DNA of 64,000 nucleotides. Origin: Brevundimonas sp. (GTDB taxonomy: Bacteria > Pseudomonadota > Alphaproteobacteria > Caulobacterales > Caulobacteraceae). Under the pieces are notes generated by a model, which was given only the letters and a program-made list of their open reading frames with translations, ran no database searches and was not told the DNA's origin. Where the stretch lies: the NCBI RefSeq assembly GCF_027484365.1, contig NZ_JAIXTC010000017.1, positions 62,001 to 126,000 on the forward strand, read 5' to 3'. This document shows, one piece after another, positions 33,886-41,998 of the stretch (positions are counted from its first letter, which is position 1; each line of letters starts with the position of its first letter). Both the position numbers and the translations under genes were made by a program.

Positions 33886-34835
33886 GCCGCCACTCCCCTA
33901 CCGCGCTTCGCCTTCTCCTCGGCGACGATGCCCTTGAGCCATTCAACCAGATCGTCGTGTGGATCGAAGCCCAGCACCTCGACCGGCTTCGCCACGAAGT
34001 TGGACAGGCCGTTGATGTCGTAGAACAGGACCGACCCGTCCCGGTCGTCGATCAGATATTCGATTCCCCCGACCTCCAGCTCGCCGGCCACTGCCAGCCG
34101 CTCGACCGCCTCGATGATCTCCGGGGGTGGCGTGGTCTTCGTCATGGTCAGGGTCGGCGCGCCCGGCCGCACCAGGCAGGCATCGGCCGGGCACAGGTCG
34201 AAGGCGTCGCCCGGGCTCTCGATGTCGATGGCGTAAAGATACCTCCCGTTCAGCGTCTCGACGCGGGTGATCTTCCCGTCCCGGCGCGGCGCATATTCCT
34301 GGATCAGGGAGATGCCGTTGACCCCGACCGGGCACCATTTCTCGCCCGCCGCCTCGGCCAGTTTTTCCGGCGTCTCATAGCGGGTGATCCCGGCCCCGGC
34401 GCCGCCGATATCGGCCTTGACCAGCACCGGATAGCGCAGCCCCTCGGCCGCGGCCGGAATGTCCGCCTGCCGATGCGCGACTCTGGTCGCCGGCCCCTTC
34501 AGCCCCAGCCGCGCGATCAGCGACATCTGCCGGGCCTTGGAGGTGTCGATGTTCAGGGCCGAGGCATTGACCACCCGCGTCCCCTGCCCCTGCCAGTGCT
34601 CGAACAGGCTCTGGGCATAGAAGATCGGATGCTCGGGCTCCCGCAGGAACGACGACATGGCCACGCGAGAAAACACCACCGTCCCCGGCGCCGGCGACCC
34701 GGCCGGATCGAAGGCGCCGCCCGCCAGCGGGACCTTCACATAGCTGACCCGGTGCCGGTCCAGCGCCGCGAACAGCGGCTCGAACCACTCGGGATGCTCA
34801 TAGACGACGGCGAGGTCAGGCAGGGAGGCGCTCAT
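33882..34835 (-). CDS. ATP-grasp (RimK/glutathione-synthase-like) ligase
   Basis: This 317-residue protein has ATP-grasp features: a pre-ATP domain to about residue 100, LRYPVLVKADIGGAGAGI as the nucleotide-binding loop, SLIQEYAPRRDGKITRVETLNGRYLYAI, and the metal-binding ELEVGGIEYLIDD...FYDINGLSNF near the end. Such enzymes join a carboxylate to an amine or thiol via an acylphosphate. It is the first gene of an operon with an LLM monooxygenase and is divergent from a TonB receptor. The product is unknown. Confidence 0.82.
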   Translation of the reverse strand: MSASLPDLAVVYEHPEWFEPLFAALDRHRVSYVKVPLAGGAFDPAGSPAPGTVVFSRVAMSSFLREPEHPIFYAQSLFEHWQGQGTRVVNASALNIDTSKARQMSLIARLGLKGPATRVAHRQADIPAAAEGLRYPVLVKADIGGAGAGITRYETPEKLAEAAGEKWCPVGVNGISLIQEYAPRRDGKITRVETLNGRYLYAIDIESPGDAFDLCPADACLVRPGAPTLTMTKTTPPPEIIEAVERLAVAGELEVGGIEYLIDDRDGSVLFYDINGLSNFVAKPVEVLGFDPHDDLVEWLKGIVAEEKAKRGRGVAA

Positions 34836-35012
34836 GCCAGCGCAGATGCGTTACACCACGATGGAACGCAAGGGGGTCCGAAAGTGAAGTCGGTGGAATG
34901 CGGACTTTCTTGCCACGGTCGCCCGTCGTCATTCGACCGTCGCAGAATGGAAGCCTTGCCGTTATGCGACCGGCCTAAGGCGTCACCCAATTCCTGGGGA
35001 AATCGCGTCATC

Positions 35013-37388
35013 ATGTCACACTTCAAAATCTCAAAGCTCGCCTGGCTGCTGGCCGGCACGGCCGTGACCACGCTCGCTGGAGCCGCTTCGGCTGCAGAGC
35101 CGGATCGCGCCGCCGAGGTCATCCAGACCGCCCCGGCCCAGGTCGTCGCCTCTGACGATCAGCTCGACGAAATCGTCGTCATCGGTTCGGGCGAGACCCG
35201 CTCGGTCTCGACCCTGACGTCCCAGAACCTCGACGTCCTGCCGCCGGGAACCAGCATCCAGAAGGCGCTGAACTATCTCCCCGGCGTGATGGCCCAGTCG
35301 ATCGACGCCCTGGGCGTCAATGAACAGTCGCTGTCACTGCAGGTGCGCGGCTACTCGACCACCCACCTCGGCTATTCGCTGGACGGCATGCCGCTCGGCG
35401 ACGGCGCCTACAACAATTACAACGGCCTGACGATCAGCCGGGCCCTGATCTCCGAGAACCTCGGCCGCGCCGACCTTACCACCGGCATCGCCGGGCTGAG
35501 CATTCCGTCGACCAGCAACCTCGGCGGCGCGCTGATCTACACCTCGCGCAACCCGGCCCGGGACATGGGGTTCACGGCCAGCCAGAGCCTCGGCTCCGAG
35601 AACACCCAGCGCAGCTTCCTCCGGCTCGAAACCGGCGAGCACGGCGGCTTCTCGGCCTATGTCTCGGCCCAGTACAGCGAACAGGATCTGTTCGTGAACC
35701 AGCCCCAGTACAACACCTCATGGGGCAAGCAGCTGAACGCCAAGGCGATCTATGATTTCGGCCGGGGCCGCATCACCGCCTTCGCCGACCTGTCGCGCAC
35801 CAACCAGGCCGACGACGCCTATCTGTCCAAGGACATGCTGAACCGCCTGGGTCCGGACTGGGGCGGCTATGCGCCCGACTGGAGCGCCTATCTCGGGGTC
35901 GCCGCCTGTTCCGTGCCGTCGCTGGCCGCGCGTTGCGTCCCGGCCGTCGCCCCGCGGCGGAACTCTGACGTGACCTTCACCAACGGTCAGATCCTGCGCG
36001 ACGACGACCTCTACTATCTCGCCGCCGACCTCGACGTCACCGCAGACCTGAGCGTGCGCGGTCAGGTGTACACCCACACCGACAAGGGCGCGGGCAACAA
36101 CTTCATCACCGGCCTCTCGACCCAGGGCACGGCCTCCACGGCCGACGACCTGCCGGTCCAGATCCGCGACACCCGCTACACCATCGACCGGTCCGGCGTT
36201 CTGGGAAGCGCCACCTGGGCGTTCGGCATGCACGAGATCGAGGCCGGCTTCTGGCTGGAGGAGAACACGTCCAGCGCCGCCCGTTACATCCGCAACGACG
36301 TCACCGGTCCCTTCAGCCTGGCTCACTTCCTCGGCGGCCAGCCCGCCTCGGCCCAATGGGTACAGGAGACCGAGTGGGAGACCCGGCAGTTCTATGTCCA
36401 GGACACGGTCTCGCTGCTGAACGACGCGGTCACGGTCGAGTTCGGCTTCAAGAGCACCTGGTCGGAATCGAACGCCTTCGCCCGTCCCGGCATCGCGGTC
36501 ACCGCTCCGCCGGCCTCCAGCCAGTTCGCGACCGGCAGCCTGACGGCCGAGGACAACTTCCTGCCTCAGATCGGGGTGCACTGGCAGGTCGCACCGGGCC
36601 ACGAGCTCTATGCCAGCTATTCCGAGAACATCGCCATGTACCAGGGCGGGTTCAAGCTTGGACCGCAATCGGTGTCCCAGGCGATCTGGGACCTGCAGGG
36701 CGCGACCCTGAAGCCGGAGACCTCGCAGAGCCTTGACGCCGGCTACCGCTACGTTTCGGGACCGCTGCAGGTTTCGGTCGCCGCCTACCACATGCTCTTC
36801 GCCGACCGGTTGCTGCAGTATAACCCCTGCCCGACGAACCAGCAGCAGAACCCCGGTTGCGGCAACTCCTTCCACAATGCCGGCGGCGTCACCTCGAACG
36901 GCTTCGAGATGGCCGCCCTGTGGCGCGCAACCGACTGGCTGACCTGGTACAACTCGGTCTCGATCAACGAGACCACCTATGACGAAGACCTGAACTTCTG
37001 CACCGCGACCTGCGTGCTCAAGGCCACGGCCGGCAAGCAGCAGGTCGATACGCCGAAGGAAATGGTCGCCAGCGTCCTGACCCTGGACTGGAACGGCTTC
37101 TCGGCCTCCCTGGCCGGCAAATACACCGGCGAACGGTTCTACACCTACACCAACGACCAGGGCTTCGACGCGGTCACCACCTTCGACCTCGGCCTCAGCT
37201 ATGACTTCGACAATCTGGGCGCTCCGGGGTCGCGGTTCTCGGTCAACGTCACCAACCTGACCAACGAGCGCTATGCCTCGAACTTCGACTCCAGCGTCTT
37301 CGCGCCGGACGATGCGGCCGGATCGATCGTGGTCTTCCACACCTCGGCGCCGCGACAGGTCTTCGCCACCCTGACCGTCGCCTACTAG
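35013..37388 (+). CDS. TonB-dependent outer-membrane receptor
   Basis: This 791-residue receptor starts at ATG 35013 with a signal peptide ending at about residue 28 (GAASAAEP). A TonB-box-like DEIVVIGSG (52-60) precedes the plug domain (NYLPGVMAQS, LQVRGYSTTHLGYSLDGMPLG, SNLGGALIYTS). About 600 residues of alternating beta strands form the barrel, ending with aromatic Tyr. The ligand is unknown. A 177-base divergent region separates it from the ATP-grasp/LLM operon. A strong terminator follows it, before a secreted phosphoesterase. Confidence 0.92.
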   Translation: MSHFKISKLAWLLAGTAVTTLAGAASAAEPDRAAEVIQTAPAQVVASDDQLDEIVVIGSGETRSVSTLTSQNLDVLPPGTSIQKALNYLPGVMAQSIDALGVNEQSLSLQVRGYSTTHLGYSLDGMPLGDGAYNNYNGLTISRALISENLGRADLTTGIAGLSIPSTSNLGGALIYTSRNPARDMGFTASQSLGSENTQRSFLRLETGEHGGFSAYVSAQYSEQDLFVNQPQYNTSWGKQLNAKAIYDFGRGRITAFADLSRTNQADDAYLSKDMLNRLGPDWGGYAPDWSAYLGVAACSVPSLAARCVPAVAPRRNSDVTFTNGQILRDDDLYYLAADLDVTADLSVRGQVYTHTDKGAGNNFITGLSTQGTASTADDLPVQIRDTRYTIDRSGVLGSATWAFGMHEIEAGFWLEENTSSAARYIRNDVTGPFSLAHFLGGQPASAQWVQETEWETRQFYVQDTVSLLNDAVTVEFGFKSTWSESNAFARPGIAVTAPPASSQFATGSLTAEDNFLPQIGVHWQVAPGHELYASYSENIAMYQGGFKLGPQSVSQAIWDLQGATLKPETSQSLDAGYRYVSGPLQVSVAAYHMLFADRLLQYNPCPTNQQQNPGCGNSFHNAGGVTSNGFEMAALWRATDWLTWYNSVSINETTYDEDLNFCTATCVLKATAGKQQVDTPKEMVASVLTLDWNGFSASLAGKYTGERFYTYTNDQGFDAVTTFDLGLSYDFDNLGAPGSRFSVNVTNLTNERYASNFDSSVFAPDDAAGSIVVFHTSAPRQVFATLTVAY

Positions 37389-37415
37389 GCGTCACGCCTG
37401 CCGCCTATACTGCCA

Positions 37416-37457
37416 GGGCTCCTTCCCGTCGCCGACGGGGAGGAGCCCGTTTTCTTT
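37416..37457 (+). terminator. Rho-independent terminator after TonB receptor
   Basis: A 15-base-pair stem (GGGCTCCTTCCCGTC with GACGGGGAGGAGCCC, one G-U pair) with a GCC loop is followed by GTTTTCTTT. It sits 28 bases after the receptor stop and 14 before the phosphoesterase ATG, so the downstream gene may rely on read-through or its own promoter. Confidence 0.85.
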
Positions 37458-37470
37458 CCGGGATATATCG

Positions 37471-38613
37471 ATGAAGACCTGGCTCAAGTCCGCACTCGGC
37501 GTCTTCGCCGGCCTGCTGTTCGCCACCGCTGCGGCCGCCCAGTCGTTCACGGTCGCCGTCGTCCCGGATACACAGAACTATTCCGACGTCACCCTGGCCC
37601 AGCCGCGCGGCGAACAGACCTTTGCGCTCGAGATGCAGTATCTTGCGGACCAGAAGGCGTCGAAGAACATCGTCTTCGTCACCTTCGTCGGCGACCTGAT
37701 CCAGCACGGCGACGGCCAGTTCCGCATTCCGGCGGCGGACGGTCGTGAGGCCCGCACCTTCGACACCCGCGCCGAATGGGACATCGCCAACCGGTCGGTC
37801 TCGATCCTGGGCCGCAGCGGCATCCCCTTCGGCATGGTCCCCGGCAACCACGACTATGACAATTATTCCTGGTTTGCCGAAGACGGCGGGCCGGGTCCGT
37901 CACGCCCCCTGGCGGGCAGCCGCGCCTGGAGCTTCTATTTCGGGCCGACGTCGCGTCACTTCGCCGGCAAGGCCTGGTACGGCGGCGCGTCCGAAAACCA
38001 CCTGAACAGCTTCCAGACCTTCCAGGGGGACGGCCGGACCTTCCTGCATCTGTCGCTTGAGATGGATCCGCCGACCGCCGCGCTCGACTGGGCCCAGGGC
38101 GTGATCGACGACCATCCCGGCCTGCCCGTCATCGTCTCGACCCACGAGTGGCTGACGCCCGGCGGGACCGAGCGCGCCAACAGCTACGCCGGCCTGTTCG
38201 CCGGGACCGATCACCAGACGCCCGACCAGGTCTGGGACCGGTTCATCCGCGTGAACCCGATGATCTTCCTGATCCTCAGCGGCCACGCCTATATCCCCGC
38301 GGTTGGGGGCGTCTCCGACGGCGAGAACCGGCGGGTCGACCTGAATGACGCGGGCTATCCCGTCTATCAGGTGCTTCAGGACTATCAGGGCAACACCCTC
38401 GGGCCGGACGGCCAGGCCGGATCGGCCAACGGGGGCGGCGGCTGGTTGCGCTTCATCGAGTTCGACGTCGAGCGCAGGATGATGCGCTTCTACACCTATT
38501 CGCCGCTGCTCGATCGCCATGCGGGCCGGGACGGAGAGGCGACCTTCGGCGTCGCGCCCGAAGAGTCCCTGTTCGAACTCGACTTCCCGCCCCAGCTTCT
38601 CGGCGACCGCTAG
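37471..38613 (+). CDS. Secreted calcineurin-like metallophosphoesterase
   Basis: This 380-residue protein has a signal peptide ending near residue 23 (ATAAAAQS). Metallophosphoesterase motifs are present: VVPDTQNY (a D-x-Q variant of the first D-x-H), FVGDLIQHGD, GMVPGNHDYDN, VSTHEWL and LSGHAYIP. It probably hydrolyses a phosphomonoester or diester in the periplasm. The variant first motif occurs in a known subgroup of the family. It follows the TonB receptor on the same strand, although a terminator intervenes. Confidence 0.85.
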   Translation: MKTWLKSALGVFAGLLFATAAAAQSFTVAVVPDTQNYSDVTLAQPRGEQTFALEMQYLADQKASKNIVFVTFVGDLIQHGDGQFRIPAADGREARTFDTRAEWDIANRSVSILGRSGIPFGMVPGNHDYDNYSWFAEDGGPGPSRPLAGSRAWSFYFGPTSRHFAGKAWYGGASENHLNSFQTFQGDGRTFLHLSLEMDPPTAALDWAQGVIDDHPGLPVIVSTHEWLTPGGTERANSYAGLFAGTDHQTPDQVWDRFIRVNPMIFLILSGHAYIPAVGGVSDGENRRVDLNDAGYPVYQVLQDYQGNTLGPDGQAGSANGGGGWLRFIEFDVERRMMRFYTYSPLLDRHAGRDGEATFGVAPEESLFELDFPPQLLGDR

Positions 38614-38693
38614 ACCTCCCCCGCGCGGCCCCGTCCGTCGACAAGGTTTTGCTCGACGACCGGGCGAGGCCCCATTAAGTGCACCAGACGCAG

Positions 38694-38778
38694 GCCCCTG
38701 TGGTGGAATTGGTAGACGCGCCGGACTCAAAATCCGGTTCCGCGAGGAGTGTCGGTTCGAGTCCGACCGGGGGCACCA
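38694..38778 (+). tRNA. tRNA-Leu (anticodon CAA)
   Basis: An 85-base tRNA with a long variable arm, as in class II tRNAs. The acceptor stem is GCCCCTG with CGGGGGC (one G-U pair), discriminator A, CCA encoded. The anticodon arm is CCGGA-CTCAAAA-TCCGG, giving CAA for leucine codon UUG. The T loop is TTCGAGT. Confidence 0.95.
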
Positions 38779-38779
38779 A

Positions 38780-40135
38780 CTAGCGCCGGCCGCGCCTGAC
38801 CGGCCGCGCCGCCTCCTCCAGCGCCAGCAGGAACCCGTCCTGCCCGTCGTCGCCGGTCTGGTCGGCCAGGGCGGCCGCCTGCTGGATCAACTGCTCGACC
38901 TCCTCGCCGCCGCGGCCCAGCGCCAGCCGGGTCAGGGCCACCGCCCGCGCCCGCAGCAGCACCAGGGCCGCCGCAGGATGCCGTCCTTCCAGCCGTGACG
39001 CCCACAGCGGGACCTCGTCGGCCGAGCCGCGCAGGTCGCCCGCCCGCGCCACCACCATCTCCGCCGCCTCGCGCAGCGCCGGCCAGTTCATCAGGAACCT
39101 CAGGCCCGCCGTCGCGTCCGGATATGCCGCCGCGTGGGCGAAGGCGCGATCCAGGGCGACGACGTCCTCGAAGTCCGCCAGCTTCGCGATCTCGGCCCGC
39201 AGCGGCGCCTCGGCCAGGGTCCGTTCGAACAGCATCCAGCGCGCGTCGCTGGCTCCCTTCGCATCTCCCTCGGCCTCCAGCACGGCGACCTCGGCGGTCA
39301 GCCAGGCCTCGGACGGCGGCGGCTCGCCACCACCCCGGCCCACAGCCTCCTTCGACACCGGCCGCGACGCCTCCAGCGCGGCCCGCGCCTCGCCCGCCCG
39401 GCCCGCCTCGGCCAGCCGCCGCGCGATCTCCGCCCCGATCTCCGGCTTCGTCACCTCCGCCGCCGGCAGGGCCGCAATCCAGGCGTCCAGATCCCCGGCC
39501 CGGTCCGCCAGCTTGCGCACCACCAGGGCGAGCCGTCCGGTCGGCTTCGGCCGTCCCTCGGTGATCCCGGTCAGCAGCGCCCGCGCCAACGCCGGCTCCA
39601 TCGCCGCCGCGCCGCGCCCGACCCACGACGCCCATTCCGACAGACGGGTGTTCAGGGCCTCGATCAGGATCGGCGCGGCGACCTCGGGCCCCGCCAGCGA
39701 AGCCGTCGCCGCCAGCTCCGTCGCTGACCCGTCGAACAACAGGGCCAGTTCGCCCTTCGGGTCCTTCACCCGCGACGCCAGTCCCGGATAGAGGTCGAAC
39801 CACGCCACCAGCCGGTCCAGCCCCAGACGCGCATCCATCGCCGCCAGCCGGTCCACGATAATCCGCCGCACGGTGGCCAGGTCGGCCAGCAGCTCGGGCC
39901 GCTTGCGCCACGACACCTTGGCCCGGCTACCCGCCAGGGTGTTCAGCCGCTTGTCGATCTCCAGCGCCAGGTCCGCCGCCCCGACCTCGGCCGCCAGCTC
40001 CATCCGCAGCCGCCGCTTCCAGCCCGCGTCCTCGCCGGCCATCTCCATCAGCAGCTCGGCCAGCCGCCCGTCCCCAAGCGCCTTCAGGTTCGCCGCCGAC
40101 AGGGTCTTCTTCGCCGTCGCCGGTCGTTTCGCCAT
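38780..40135 (-). CDS. DUF6880-like helical repeat protein
   Basis: This 451-residue, Ala/Leu/Arg-rich protein starts MAKRPATAKKTLSAANLKALGDGRLAELLMEMAG, which resembles DUF6880 proteins of alphaproteobacteria. The rest is helix after helix in a TPR/HEAT-like pattern, with no signal peptide or catalytic motif. Function is unknown; such solenoids usually mediate protein contacts. Its stop lies 2 bases from the end of the tRNA-Leu on the other strand. The antisense frames over it are shadows. Confidence 0.75.
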   Translation of the reverse strand: MAKRPATAKKTLSAANLKALGDGRLAELLMEMAGEDAGWKRRLRMELAAEVGAADLALEIDKRLNTLAGSRAKVSWRKRPELLADLATVRRIIVDRLAAMDARLGLDRLVAWFDLYPGLASRVKDPKGELALLFDGSATELAATASLAGPEVAAPILIEALNTRLSEWASWVGRGAAAMEPALARALLTGITEGRPKPTGRLALVVRKLADRAGDLDAWIAALPAAEVTKPEIGAEIARRLAEAGRAGEARAALEASRPVSKEAVGRGGGEPPPSEAWLTAEVAVLEAEGDAKGASDARWMLFERTLAEAPLRAEIAKLADFEDVVALDRAFAHAAAYPDATAGLRFLMNWPALREAAEMVVARAGDLRGSADEVPLWASRLEGRHPAAALVLLRARAVALTRLALGRGGEEVEQLIQQAAALADQTGDDGQDGFLLALEEAARPVRRGRR

Positions 40136-40267
40136 GGGTCGCCTTGTTGTCAGGGTCGGTCAGTGTGCCGAACGGGTCACATCAGCGATAGGTCCGTTGT
40201 CGACGGCTGCACAGCTGGAACGCTCCGGTTCGCCGATCATTGATGCAGCAGTCCAAAGGCCCGCCCC

Positions 40268-40588
40268 ATGATCGCCCTGACCCTCGCCCTCGCCCTGTTC
40301 GCCGACCCCTCGCTGGGCCGGCCCATGCCCACCCGCGCCGCGCTCACGGTCGAACCCGCGCCGGCGACGGCGGTCGAGCTTGCACCCGCGCCGATGCTCC
40401 AGAGCGTCGCCGTGACCCTGGAATGCACGGCCTTCGCTGACGGTCATGTAGGCGACTGCGTCGTCCTGGAAGAGACCCATCCCGGCCTGGGATTCGGCGA
40501 GGCGGCGATCGCCCTGATGCGGGACGCGACGACGGACCGCGCGTCGGCCGACCACCGGTTCGCCCGCACCATCCAGTTCATGCCGTAG
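40268..40588 (+). CDS. Small secreted protein with TonB-C-terminal-like domain
   Basis: This 106-residue protein has a hydrophobic N-terminus (MIALTLALALFADPSLG) that could be a signal peptide. The remainder (VAVTLECTAFADGHVGDCVVLEE and GFGEAAIALMRDA) resembles the TonB C-terminal fold and has the same Cys pair pattern as the protein at 31891-32676. No anchor or Pro-rich linker is present. Probably periplasmic; function unknown. Confidence 0.6.
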   Translation: MIALTLALALFADPSLGRPMPTRAALTVEPAPATAVELAPAPMLQSVAVTLECTAFADGHVGDCVVLEETHPGLGFGEAAIALMRDATTDRASADHRFARTIQFMP

Positions 40589-40669
40589 CGGCCGGCCGCC
40601 TTCTCGCAGTTGCGAAAAGTTACGGGACGACCGGTTGCGGCGCTCCGCCGCAGGGCTCATCTGGTCGCA

Positions 40670-41920
40670 ATGACCTCAACGACAGACGAAATCGCAAAGC
40701 CCAAAGGCCCGGGCTTCCCCGAGTTCGTCTGCATGATCGCCCTGATGATGGCGCTCAACGCCCTGGCCATCGACTCCATGCTGCCGGCCCTGCCCGACAT
40801 CGGGAAGGCGCTGGGCGTCACCAATGAGAACAGCCGTCAGTGGGTCATCACCGCCTATCTGCTGGGCTTCGGCGCCATGCAGATCGTCTACGGCCCGCTG
40901 GCCGACCGGTTCGGACGCAAACCCGTCCTGATGATCGGCGTCGGCGTCTATGTCGCCTTCAGCCTCGTGGCCATGCTGGCCCCGACGTTCGAGACCCTGA
41001 TCCTCGCCCGCATCGGCCAGGGCATGGGCTCGGCCGCCACACGGGTTCTGGCCGTCTCGATCGTGCGAGACCGCTTCTCCGGCAGGACCATGGCGCGGGT
41101 GATGAGCCTCAGCTTCCTCGTCTTCCTCGGCGTGCCCGTCATCGCGCCCTCGCTCGGTCAGGCCATCCTGCTGGTCGCCCCATGGGAGGCGATCTTCGGC
41201 GTCCTCGCCTTCGCCGGCGTCTCCCTGATGATCTGGGCCGGTCTGCGCCTGCCCGAGACACTGCACCCCCGGGACCGTCTGCCCATCGAGGCGAGGCGGA
41301 TCGCCATGGCCTTCCGCGAAGCCGTCACCCACCGCACCTCGATCGGCTACACCCTGGCCATGACGGCAATCACCGGCGCCCTGTTCGCCTTCATCAACTC
41401 CTCGCAGCAGATCTTCTTCGATGTGTTCAAGACCCCGGCTCTGTTCACCACCGTCTTCGCCCTGATCGCCGGCGGCATCGCCATCGCCTCGATCGTCAAC
41501 GCGAAACTGGTCGAGAAGCTGGGCTCGCGGATGATCGGCCACACGGCCCTGCTGGGCTTCATCACCTTCGGCGCGATCCATCTGATGGTCACCCTGTCGG
41601 GCCACGAAACCATCTGGACCTTCGGCATTCTTCAGGCCTGCACCATGTTCTGCTTCGGCCTGCTGGCCGGAAATTTCGGGGCCATGGCGATGGAGCCTAT
41701 GGGCCATATCGCCGGCACCGCCTCCTCGGCCCAGGGATTCATCTCGACCATCATCGGGTCCCTGATCGGTTTCGCGATCGGTCAGTCCTTCAACGGCACG
41801 GTCGTCCCCATGACCCTGGGCATCACCTGCTGCGGGATCGTCGCCCTGGGCTTCGTCCTGCTGGCCGAGCGCGGCAAGCTGTTCGTGGCGCGCAATCCCG
41901 CGCCCGTCCCGGCCGAGTAG
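40670..41920 (+). CDS. Bcr/CflA family MFS drug exporter
   Basis: This 416-residue protein has about 12 TM helices and matches the DHA1 Bcr/CflA group of multidrug exporters. ALAIDSMLPALPDIGKALG in TM1, QWVITAYLLGFGAMQIVYGPLADRFGRKPVL (motif A region), ARIGQGMGSAATRVLAVSIVRDRF and PVIAPSLGQAI (motif C region) are diagnostic. It acts in the inner membrane by proton antiport. Start is at ATG 40670; the ribosome site is weak. No regulator is adjacent. Confidence 0.9.
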   Translation: MTSTTDEIAKPKGPGFPEFVCMIALMMALNALAIDSMLPALPDIGKALGVTNENSRQWVITAYLLGFGAMQIVYGPLADRFGRKPVLMIGVGVYVAFSLVAMLAPTFETLILARIGQGMGSAATRVLAVSIVRDRFSGRTMARVMSLSFLVFLGVPVIAPSLGQAILLVAPWEAIFGVLAFAGVSLMIWAGLRLPETLHPRDRLPIEARRIAMAFREAVTHRTSIGYTLAMTAITGALFAFINSSQQIFFDVFKTPALFTTVFALIAGGIAIASIVNAKLVEKLGSRMIGHTALLGFITFGAIHLMVTLSGHETIWTFGILQACTMFCFGLLAGNFGAMAMEPMGHIAGTASSAQGFISTIIGSLIGFAIGQSFNGTVVPMTLGITCCGIVALGFVLLAERGKLFVARNPAPVPAE

Positions 41921-41998
41921 ACGAAGGGCGTCAGCCCCCTTGATCTCGCCACGCTTTCAGGGCTCCCTCCGCGCCGACACCTTCCGGAGTACGCCTCG

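Noticed and set aside
33957..35012. N-terminal extension of the TonB receptor frame by about 350 residues
   Set aside because: The extension is antisense to the ATP-grasp gene; the signal peptide begins at ATG 35013.
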